From assembly GCA_002719615.1 (NCBI GenBank), contig PBHZ01000007.1, forward strand, positions 79,628 through 100,563: DNA of 20,936 nucleotides. Reading direction: 5' to 3'. Shown here in pieces: positions 1 to 6,932 of this stretch. Position 1 is the stretch's first letter. Every line of letters starts with the position of its first letter. Both the position numbers and the translations under genes were made by a program. A model generated the notes under the pieces. That model had not been told where the DNA came from, made no database searches, and saw nothing but the letters and a program-made list of their open reading frames with translations. Source of the stretch: Methanobacteriota archaeon (GTDB lineage: Archaea > Thermoplasmatota > Poseidoniia > Poseidoniales > Thalassarchaeaceae).

Positions 1-1161
1 TAAGCCTGGTATTAAGGTGAATATTACTTCAAAGATTCCTCCTAAAAATGGTAATGAAGATAAGAAATCTTCGAAAGGAAACTCCCAACCTCCCAAGAAG
101 AACATTGCGAATAAGATACATGCCGCGTAAGCCCTCATCATTTCAGTAGCGAACATAAGGCCCCAGCGTATTCCTCCATATTCAGTCCACCAGCCTTCTA
201 CAAGTTCCGCTTCTGCTTCGGGCATATCAAAAGGTATTCGCTCCACTTCTGCAATCATGGTAACGAGAAAAAGTACAGCACCTAAGGGAAGAATAAAAAT
301 ATTCCAAGTATTGGATGTTTCAATTTGGAAATCAACTATTTCTAGAATATTGAATGACCCGCTAATTACAGCTATGCTTAGAACGGTAATTAAAAGAGGT
401 ATTTCATATGCAGTCAATTGTGCTGCAGAGCGCATCCCTCCTATCAGAGTATACTTATTGTTAGATGACCACCCTGCAAAAAATACTCCCAATGGGGCAA
501 CACCAAAAATTGCCATCATGAAAATTAAAGAAAGATCCGGATTTGCCGCCCAGATATGCGGACCAAATGGAATAAATGCATAAACCATTATTGTGGTTGC
601 TATTATTATTACGGGTGCTATCTCGAATACCAATTTATCGGCTTTCTTGGGAACTATATGTTCCTTTGTGGCGAATTTTAGAAAATCAGCTAATGCTTGG
701 AAAAAGCCTGGTAATAGAAACCAAATACCATGATATCCTCTATTGTTAACTCTTGAAATAGTTTCATGAGGATGTTCATTACCGAATGACTGATTTAATT
801 TAGCATTTACAAAACCTATTGGAGTACCCATCCCCATAGGTAATTTACTCCACCAATCTCCTGCGGTTGCACTTCCTTCTCCAATCCAAAGACTGCGTAA
901 TGAAGTCGTGGCACCAATTCTATCCATTAGTCTTCCAATAAATTTACGCTCTATATACGGGACAACCATTAGGGTAAGCATCATAATTGCAAATACCACC
1001 GTACACATCACTGTAGCTAAGAAAAAGGATTCTAATGCTGGTTGCATTTGTGCAAAGTCATTTTGTATTGAGTTAGGTAATAAATCGTGTGTAGTGTCCA
1101 TTGACCATCCAATAATTGATTCAGACCATCCACGAATATCTAACCAATCACTACTAGTCAT
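1..1161 (-). CDS. nuoH: NADH-quinone oxidoreductase (complex I) subunit H, 3' end cut by window edge
   Basis: This is the membrane subunit that links the quinone-binding site of complex I to the proton-pumping arm. The frame is open from an ATG at 1161 to base 1, giving the first 387 residues; the C-terminus lies outside the window. Family motifs visible are YIERKFIGR (residues 69-77), GFFQALADFLKFATKE (152-167), and AEVERIPFDMPEAEAELVEG (304-323), which matches the conserved acidic loop at the quinone chamber, followed by WWTEYGG. Hydrophobic helices lie near 46-69, 178-197, 211-230, 253-271, 287-305 and 338-358. Residues about 84-148 are extra compared with the usual NuoH, where the GP-rich loop is only about ten residues. 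The ATG sits 4 bases after the nuoD stop, and its Shine-Dalgarno site lies inside the last nuoD codons. Identity is secure. Confidence 0.95.
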   Translation of the reverse strand, partial: MTSSDWLDIRGWSESIIGWSMDTTHDLLPNSIQNDFAQMQPALESFFLATVMCTVVFAIMMLTLMVVPYIERKFIGRLMDRIGATTSLRSLWIGEGSATAGDWWSKLPMGMGTPIGFVNAKLNQSFGNEHPHETISRVNNRGYHGIWFLLPGFFQALADFLKFATKEHIVPKKADKLVFEIAPVIIIATTIMVYAFIPFGPHIWAANPDLSLIFMMAIFGVAPLGVFFAGWSSNNKYTLIGGMRSAAQLTAYEIPLLITVLSIAVISGSFNILEIVDFQIETSNTWNIFILPLGAVLFLVTMIAEVERIPFDMPEAEAELVEGWWTEYGGIRWGLMFATEMMRAYAACILFAMFFLGGWEFPFEDFLSSLPFLGGIFEVIFTLIPGL

Positions 1162-1164
1162 TTA

Positions 1165-1171
1165 ATCACCT
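1165..1171 (-). promoter_or_regulatory. Shine-Dalgarno site of nuoH, formed by the nuoD stop region
   Basis: On the minus strand the bases read AGGTGAT, and the nuoH ATG follows three bases later. The site contains the last Arg codon and the TGA stop of nuoD, so termination on nuoD and initiation on nuoH are probably coupled. It supports the ATG at 1161 as the nuoH start. Confidence 0.7.
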
Positions 1172-2302
1172 ATCTGTTTCTCCGATACATGGATCGAATG
1201 AACCCATAATTGCTGGAATATCAGCAACTTTGTACCCTATCATGCATTTAGACGCATATGGAATAGTAATAAACATAGGTGACCTTATAGAAACCCTGTA
1301 TGGCATTTTACCTCTGCCTTCGCCACCTCCGGCTATGTAAAACATTGATTCTCCTCTACTATCTTCAAAATGATGTGACCCACTTGTCCCTTCTGGTGCC
1401 CTTGAAGGTGCTTTTGCTAATATTTTCGAATCGCCTGGTTCATGATACGTTTCCGCTCCTCCTGGCATTTTATCGAGTGCTTGCAAAACTAAATCAGCAC
1501 TTTGACGCATTTCTTCTACTCTAATTCTATATCTATCATAACAGTCTGCACCTTTAATTGATGATCTTTCAACTGCTGGAGTCCAGTCTAATTCGGAGTA
1601 AACAGAATAAGGATGAGATGTTCTAATGTCATGATTTACGCCTCCAGCACGAAGATTAGGGCCAGATACGCCATGATTTATCATTTCTTCTGGTTTGGCA
1701 TATCCGACACCTTGACTTCTGACAAGGAAAATTGTACTTTCATCAAAAAGGGATTCATACTCTTGAATACGATCCAAGAAGAGAGAGAGTTTATGTCTTG
1801 CTCGCATAGCAAAACCGTGTGGAAGGTCTCTTTTTACGCCACCAACCCGAGGGAAATTGTAATGCATTCTAGAACCACCCAATTCTTGTAGTAAATCCAT
1901 CATCATTTCTCTTTCACGTAGACACCAAACCATTACACTGAGATTTCCTATATCTGGCCCATAGGCTCCCAACCACATCAAATGACTGGCTAAGCGTTGT
2001 AATTCGACCGCAACTAGACGGATATACTCTGCTCTTTCAGGAACTTCGACGCCTAGTAAATCTTCAGCTGCATAGATATATGCATGAGACCAAGTATTTG
2101 CACTTGCATAACATAAACGATCACAATAGGTTGTAATTTGTGTGAAATCTCTAGATTCACAAATTTTCTCGACACCTCTGTGAATATAGCCTAGATCAGG
2201 TTCTGTATCCACTACAGTTTCACCGTCTACTTTTACTTTTAATGTCCATAATCCATGCGTCATAGGATGTTGTGGCCCCATTGAAATCCACATTTCTGCC
2301 AT
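1166..2302 (-). CDS. nuoD: NADH-quinone oxidoreductase subunit D (49-kDa-type quinone-site subunit)
   Basis: This is the hydrogenase-derived large subunit of the peripheral arm of complex I; together with NuoB it forms the quinone reduction site. It has 378 residues, a normal length for a stand-alone NuoD. Visible motifs are MGPQHPMTHG (residues 8-17), the DLGYIHRGVEK segment (37-47), and the region EVPERAEYIRLVAVELQRLA (85-104) followed by SHLMWLGAYGPDIG. The protein ends in GSFDPCIGETDR, matching the family's conserved C-terminal end (G-S-x-D-P ... G-E/D-x-D-R). It is separate from nuoC, not fused as in Escherichia coli. The start follows the nuoC stop by 9 bases, with GAGGA upstream of the ATG. 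The cysteines that bind [NiFe] in hydrogenases are absent, as expected for NuoD. Confidence 0.96.
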   Translation of the reverse strand: MAEMWISMGPQHPMTHGLWTLKVKVDGETVVDTEPDLGYIHRGVEKICESRDFTQITTYCDRLCYASANTWSHAYIYAAEDLLGVEVPERAEYIRLVAVELQRLASHLMWLGAYGPDIGNLSVMVWCLREREMMMDLLQELGGSRMHYNFPRVGGVKRDLPHGFAMRARHKLSLFLDRIQEYESLFDESTIFLVRSQGVGYAKPEEMINHGVSGPNLRAGGVNHDIRTSHPYSVYSELDWTPAVERSSIKGADCYDRYRIRVEEMRQSADLVLQALDKMPGGAETYHEPGDSKILAKAPSRAPEGTSGSHHFEDSRGESMFYIAGGGEGRGKMPYRVSIRSPMFITIPYASKCMIGYKVADIPAIMGSFDPCIGETDR

Positions 2303-2311
2303 GTTATTTCC

Positions 2312-2965
2312 TCATTTAACTCTCTCAGAGTCGACTGGTTTTCTTTTGAAACCCTGCGCATCATCATACATTTCTTGGAAGTTATGATATCTAAGTTTAT
2401 GTTGTTTTTGTAATGGATGATAACCTTTTGGAGTTTCGTGAGGTTGTAAGACGCGGCGCATTCCATGATGACCTTCAAAATCAATCCCCACTAAATCCCA
2501 TGTTTCTTTCTCGTTCCAATCTGCTCCAACCCAAATATCTTGAACACTTGCAACTGAAGGAGTACGAGTATCTCCTAAATGAATAGTTACTTCTAATTCC
2601 AAAGGTACATCAGAACCTTTTAACTCAGAATTATTGGTTATTATTGGTTGTACTACTCCATCACTATGAGGTGGATTTTTGACTCCTGTCCTAAGGAAAT
2701 GATATATTATTTCCCAATTTTTATCTTTTGAGTCGGGCCAATGAATACCAGTTATCATTGAGCAATAGTCCACAGCATAATCAACATATAGTGATTCAGC
2801 AACTTCTCGCCAATTTTCTGGAGTAACTTGTAATTTAACAACTGGTCTAATTTGGGTTCCACTGGAACGTTGATCTACAAAAGAAGAAACTCCATCAATA
2901 GAGTCAAGTTTTTTTGCTAAATCTTCCGCGGAGGATATTTGGGATTCTTGTGAAATAACACTCAT
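2312..2965 (-). CDS. nuoC: NADH-quinone oxidoreductase subunit C (30-kDa-type subunit)
   Basis: This is a peripheral-arm scaffold subunit that packs on NuoD and NuoB. It has 217 residues. The family signature is visible near residues 148-170 as WNEKETWDLVGIDFEGHHG, followed by MRRVLQPHETPKGYHPLQK; this corresponds to the conserved ER-E-x-x-D-x-x-G-I-x-F-x-G-H-x-x-L-R-R-I-L block. The N-terminal part has the expected alpha/beta character with less conservation. The gene lies between nuoB (18-base gap) and nuoD (9-base gap). A clear GAGGT ribosome-binding site precedes the ATG by six bases. Confidence 0.93.
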   Translation of the reverse strand: MSVISQESQISSAEDLAKKLDSIDGVSSFVDQRSSGTQIRPVVKLQVTPENWREVAESLYVDYAVDYCSMITGIHWPDSKDKNWEIIYHFLRTGVKNPPHSDGVVQPIITNNSELKGSDVPLELEVTIHLGDTRTPSVASVQDIWVGADWNEKETWDLVGIDFEGHHGMRRVLQPHETPKGYHPLQKQHKLRYHNFQEMYDDAQGFKRKPVDSERVK

Positions 2966-2983
2966 AGTAATACCTCTTATTCT

Positions 2984-3583
2984 CTATTGTTCATCCCCAA
3001 TTATTATTGGAGCTGTGCTGTCAGTTCTAGAATGACTAGGTACTGCTCCTATGCGGATTATTTTTTCGCGTAACTTACCAAATCCATCAATGAGTGCTTC
3101 AGGACGAGGGGGGCAGCCTGGGATATAAATGTCAACTGGTATTACGGTATCGACACCTTCGAGGACATTGTAAGATTGAAAGTATGGACCGCCTGAAATA
3201 GCACATTCTCCCATTGCAATACACCATTTTGGTTCAGGCATTTGTTCCCATAGACGAACTATTGGATCAGCAAATTTCTTACTTATCGGGCCATTGACAA
3301 GCAAAACATCACATTGTCTTGGGCTTGATCTGAAGAAGACACCAAATCTTTCTGCATCAAAACGACTAGCACCAGCAGCAGCCATTTCTAATGCACAACA
3401 TTTGATCCCCAGGTGTAAAGGAAACAAAGATTTTCTTTGGCCCCAATTGAATAGTCTTCCTGCTAGAACCCCTATGACATCTCTAAGGCCACTTGCTTCA
3501 AGCGCGGCATCGGTTGTATCCCCAACAGTATCAATTAACATTCGACTACTAAACATAGTATAATTCTGACCATCTTCTGCCAT
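2984..3583 (-). CDS. nuoB: NADH-quinone oxidoreductase subunit B (PSST-type, carries cluster N2)
   Basis: This subunit carries the terminal [4Fe-4S] cluster N2, which passes electrons to quinone. It has 199 residues. The four cluster ligands are all present: the adjacent Cys62-Cys63 in LGIKCCALEM, Cys127 in AMGECAISGG, and Cys157 in IPGCPPRPEAL. Other family blocks are FRSSPRQCDVLLVNGPISKK (residues 84-103) and EQMPEPKWCIAMGECAISGG (113-132). Extra cysteines at 91 and 121 are not the standard ligands. The gene follows nuoA by 9 bases, with GAGGA in the gap as ribosome-binding site. Identity is certain from the motifs. Confidence 0.97.
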   Translation of the reverse strand: MAEDGQNYTMFSSRMLIDTVGDTTDAALEASGLRDVIGVLAGRLFNWGQRKSLFPLHLGIKCCALEMAAAGASRFDAERFGVFFRSSPRQCDVLLVNGPISKKFADPIVRLWEQMPEPKWCIAMGECAISGGPYFQSYNVLEGVDTVIPVDIYIPGCPPRPEALIDGFGKLREKIIRIGAVPSHSRTDSTAPIIIGDEQ

Positions 3584-3592
3584 AATAATTCC

Positions 3593-4045
3593 TCATATGT
3601 AAATTCTGCCTCTTTTTCTGAAAACATGCCAAACGCCAAGACTCATCAAAATAATAAAAATTGAAAGGGTTAGCAAAGCACTGTACACTTCTGATGTTGT
3701 TAATGTTTTGTCTTGTACTGTGATAACTCCTCCAAATGCCAGAAACATAAATGCTATATCAAAAACAAGGAAAATTATTGCATACCAATAATATTGAAAA
3801 TGGAAATTTATATCTGCATCTCCGACAGGTTCGGAACCGCACTCGTAGGTACTATCTCGACGAATATAGAGACTTTGATCGGTCTCATATCCAGGTAGCA
3901 ACCAAGAGCTTAGTTGTGATTTATTATTGGAATTTGGAGTAGGTCTGAGAAGTCTTGAACCGATGAAACTCCCTATTGGGAAACCAATACCGACAAGAGC
4001 CATAACGCCTACCGCAATATAATCTTCAGGTACAGACACACTCAC
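3593..4045 (-). CDS. nuoA: NADH-quinone oxidoreductase subunit A
   Basis: This is a small three-helix membrane subunit at the quinone-site interface of complex I and the first gene of the nuo run. The diagnostic block is YECGSEPVGDADINFHFQYY, followed by WYAIIFLVFDIAFMFLAF; hydrophobic helices precede and follow it. The frame is open upstream to a TTG at 4132 that overlaps the stop of the upstream gene (179 residues), but the first 29 residues of that version look non-coding and lie in a GC-richer stretch, so I place the start at a GTG at 4045 (150 residues). A GTG at 4039 is equally possible. No strong Shine-Dalgarno site decides the matter. The usual FDxE motif reads FDIA here, so a conserved membrane Glu is replaced by Ala. 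Confidence 0.85.
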   Translation of the reverse strand: MSVSVPEDYIAVGVMALVGIGFPIGSFIGSRLLRPTPNSNNKSQLSSWLLPGYETDQSLYIRRDSTYECGSEPVGDADINFHFQYYWYAIIFLVFDIAFMFLAFGGVITVQDKTLTTSEVYSALLTLSIFIILMSLGVWHVFRKRGRIYI

Positions 4046-4128
4046 ACCACACGTCGCACTAGAGGTCGACAAACGTTGCCACCTGAAAACGGAACATAAG
4101 TGTATCCGGCGAGCGTTGTGAGGTATGG

Positions 4129-6828
4129 TCAATCTTCTTGATTAAGTGACAAGGCTTCATTGATGATTTTATTTTCTTTTCTTGCCCTTAAAAACACCAA
4201 AATGAGGAGAATTGAGCCAATTAGCATTGCACCATAGAGTAAAACTTGCCCTGCTAAATTATTAGCTAGGCTAATTGTTGAAGTATCGGCATTTACAATT
4301 AACTCAAGTGGCTCTCCTGCAACAGGAGTGTCTTCTGGCTGAATGATAATTGTAAATTTGTAAGTATCATCATCCTTTAATCCGACAGGAGGTGTGACTC
4401 GGATTTCTATTTCTTTAGTCTGACCCTGTTGCAAAATGAAATCGTCAGGAACTACATCCACTGACCATTGACGTAAAGGTGCGGGAGTGATGACTTCTAC
4501 TTTTTCTTCTGAGTTCCCATTGTTTGTAACATAAACGATAAAAGTCGCTCTATTTGGATATTTAACCGTTATTTCTTCTGGGGTTGAGTCTAAAGTATAT
4601 TGTAAATCATGAATTATCATTACGTCTATATTGAAATTAATTGATGAAACCTGAGCGGTATTCTTCTTCGAGGATACACTAACACTTATTGATCCAGAAA
4701 TTCCACTTTCAACCCCCTCTATTACTTCTAGTTCAACTTCAACTAGAACTCTAGAGTCGGATGGAATTGAAATCTCGTCATCTGTAATGACTCCATCGAC
4801 TTTAATTGTGTGGAATACAGAGGATTCCATGCCACTAACTGTAATAATTGCATCATCTATTCCTCCATTACCCGTATTATCAATCCAGAAAAATGTTCCG
4901 TATCCTCCGCCGGGAGGTAGTGACAATGAAGCACTGGATGGATCATCTTCTGGATTCTGGAAGGAAATTGCCATACTGTAATTATAATTGGAAACTGTAA
5001 CTCTGACTATTTCCGTAGATACATATGATGAACCCATAATTCCTACTCTTACCTCAAATGCTTCTTCACTGTTGTCAAAAGGATCTTCAACTACTACATC
5101 AATAAATACGTCTGAAGATTCAGATGGATCCAAAGTGATTGTAGAAATTGCATTACCCTGAGTATTGGAAAAAGAAGCATTCCAAGCAGGAGAAGAACAC
5201 GAAGAATTTATATTAGGATTACAAATATCCAAAACAAATATATCACGAATATTGCCTGTATTTTCGATAGTCAAAGGGAACTTTACAATTTGAGCAAATT
5301 TACCTGTTTGAGAATCTGAAGTTAAGGACGTATCTACAGAATGAACAGCCGCTACAGTGACCTCTAGAGATATTATATCATGGGTTGAACCTGCCGAATT
5401 GACATAGAATTCAAGTTCATATTGAATGTTAGCCAGTGCTCCAGAAGGAACTTTTACATCGGCATCTAAGATTTCTGTATTACAATTATTTGGTCCGCAA
5501 TGTCTTCCATTGATGGTGACGCTGCTTTGAGACATAGTAACCTGCCAACCAGAGGGTAAATTTGTTACTCCGACCGCAAATGTATCTTGGCCATTACCAG
5601 TATTCTTAACAGTTAATTCTACTCTTTCTGTAGTCCCCGGCTGAACATTAGATACCTTTTGATTACTAAGTGATAAAGAAGCATCCTTATTCTGTCCTAA
5701 AGTAATATACAAAATTTCTTGACAAGCAACTGCAACACCAGCTCTTGCTTGAATTTTGATTTGAACTGTCCCGGGTTCGACTGAATCATCCGGAGTTATT
5801 GAAAATAGAAATGTATGTGAATCTTGAGATGTCCCCGGTTCAGTAAGCGTTTTTGACGAGGCGCCTTCAAAAGAAATCCAATTCTTGATATCGCCGTCAT
5901 CCGAAGCAGCATTAGCAGTTGCAGTCCAATCAGTATTTCCAATATTTGTGATGGATATTGAATTAGATGCAGTTTCTGATGGGTCTAAAGTATGAGAAGA
6001 TTTACCAAGAGATGCTTCACATTCTTTTATTTCCGGAATTTGGAGAGTTAATGTAATGTTATCTTCAGCTCTGTCGGCGGCATTAGGATCTTGAGTTACA
6101 GTTGCTCGAACTATGAAACAATGCGAATCCGCTTCGGTTGCTCCTTCATCTGGGACATCAACCGTTATTTCTACTTCTTCTGTATCTCCAGAACCAAGAT
6201 TGCCTGTGGTTTGTTTATCTGAGTTCGCAGACAAACCGTCTGAATCACAATCACCGTCGGATGTTATTTCGATTTGCATTGCAGAAGATTGTTCTCCAGT
6301 ATTTTCTACAATAAGTTCCCATTTGACTTGATCGCCATCTTCTTCACTATCATAATTTATTACTTGAGGACCATCATTCTTAATGGAAATTTGGACTGAA
6401 TATTGCCCTCCTCCGTCTTCATTAGTTGTTTCAACTGTGATAGAATCTGAGTCTTGATCTCCAGGTGTGGCTCCAACAGCAGTAGCGGAAACAGTAGTTT
6501 CACAACTGTCTCCTGCAGTATCAGAGAGAGATACTGTGAGTTCAGTGGTTTCACTACTCCCTCCATTTACAGTAAGTACTTGATCTGCTAAAGAAGAAGT
6601 GTAGCCGTTACATTCTGCTGCTTGAGACGTACTCAATGATATGGTGGCGTCATCTTCCCCAGAATTTGAAACGGTTATTGTATATGTTGCATCATCCCCC
6701 GATGAAGCTGACTGACTAGTTGGAGAAGCAGAGAGAGTTACGTTAACAGAAGCTGAAACAAGGGGCAAAGATATAGTAATAAGCATCAAAGTAATCAAAA
6801 TTGTGACTACAGAATTGTTCCTCATCAT
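4129..6828 (-). CDS. Exported, C-terminally anchored protein of seven Ig-like (NEW3/CARDB-type) repeats
   Basis: Function is unknown; the architecture is that of a surface or adhesion protein. A signal peptide covers about residues 1-26 (hydrophobic core TILITLMLITISLPLVSA). Seven beta-sandwich units of about 110-125 residues follow, recognisable by recurring strands such as VSNSGEDD, VENTGEQS, ITNIGNTD, VKNTGNGQ, IENTGNIR, IDNTGNGG and VTNNGNSE, which is the NEW3/CARDB pattern of archaeal surface proteins. A membrane helix (LLYGAMLIGSILLILVFL) lies near residue 865, with a tail of about 20 residues starting RARKENK on the cytoplasmic side. The first five units each contain exactly two cysteines; units six and seven have none. 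The start may be either of two adjacent ATGs; GGGGT lies just upstream. A good TATA element lies at 6881-6890. Role in the cluster is inferred only. Confidence 0.88.
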   Translation of the reverse strand: MMRNNSVVTILITLMLITISLPLVSASVNVTLSASPTSQSASSGDDATYTITVSNSGEDDATISLSTSQAAECNGYTSSLADQVLTVNGGSSETTELTVSLSDTAGDSCETTVSATAVGATPGDQDSDSITVETTNEDGGGQYSVQISIKNDGPQVINYDSEEDGDQVKWELIVENTGEQSSAMQIEITSDGDCDSDGLSANSDKQTTGNLGSGDTEEVEITVDVPDEGATEADSHCFIVRATVTQDPNAADRAEDNITLTLQIPEIKECEASLGKSSHTLDPSETASNSISITNIGNTDWTATANAASDDGDIKNWISFEGASSKTLTEPGTSQDSHTFLFSITPDDSVEPGTVQIKIQARAGVAVACQEILYITLGQNKDASLSLSNQKVSNVQPGTTERVELTVKNTGNGQDTFAVGVTNLPSGWQVTMSQSSVTINGRHCGPNNCNTEILDADVKVPSGALANIQYELEFYVNSAGSTHDIISLEVTVAAVHSVDTSLTSDSQTGKFAQIVKFPLTIENTGNIRDIFVLDICNPNINSSCSSPAWNASFSNTQGNAISTITLDPSESSDVFIDVVVEDPFDNSEEAFEVRVGIMGSSYVSTEIVRVTVSNYNYSMAISFQNPEDDPSSASLSLPPGGGYGTFFWIDNTGNGGIDDAIITVSGMESSVFHTIKVDGVITDDEISIPSDSRVLVEVELEVIEGVESGISGSISVSVSSKKNTAQVSSINFNIDVMIIHDLQYTLDSTPEEITVKYPNRATFIVYVTNNGNSEEKVEVITPAPLRQWSVDVVPDDFILQQGQTKEIEIRVTPPVGLKDDDTYKFTIIIQPEDTPVAGEPLELIVNADTSTISLANNLAGQVLLYGAMLIGSILLILVFLRARKENKIINEALSLNQED

Positions 6829-6880
6829 ACCCCGGAATCAATCTTTACTCAAAGGACTTTGGAATAAAAGTTCAATTAGA

Positions 6881-6890
6881 ATATATATTT
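6881..6890 (-). promoter_or_regulatory. TATA-box-like promoter element for the 899-residue surface protein
   Basis: The minus strand reads AAATATATAT about 50-55 bases before the ATG at 6828. A start of transcription some 25 bases downstream would leave a short leader containing GGGG next to the paired ATG codons. The element lies in the 104-base gap after the protease gene, which suggests that the 899-residue gene has its own promoter. Confidence 0.5.
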
Positions 6891-6932
6891 GTAGAGAATC
6901 AATTTAGTTCTAAGGTCGTTATTTGATAAAAC

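Noticed and set aside
257..583. Open frame of 108 codons on the plus strand
   Set aside because: It is antisense to nuoH, which has clear family motifs across the same bases; no ribosome-binding site or recognisable protein.
2260..2484. Minus-strand frame of 74 codons across the nuoC/nuoD junction
   Set aside because: It lies in another phase across two confidently identified genes and has no protein features.
4046..4132. TTG-initiated N-terminal extension of NuoA
   Set aside because: It uses a rare start overlapping the previous stop, has no good ribosome-binding site, and the extra 29 residues are not NuoA-like. Kept as a finding because the interval is compositionally odd.
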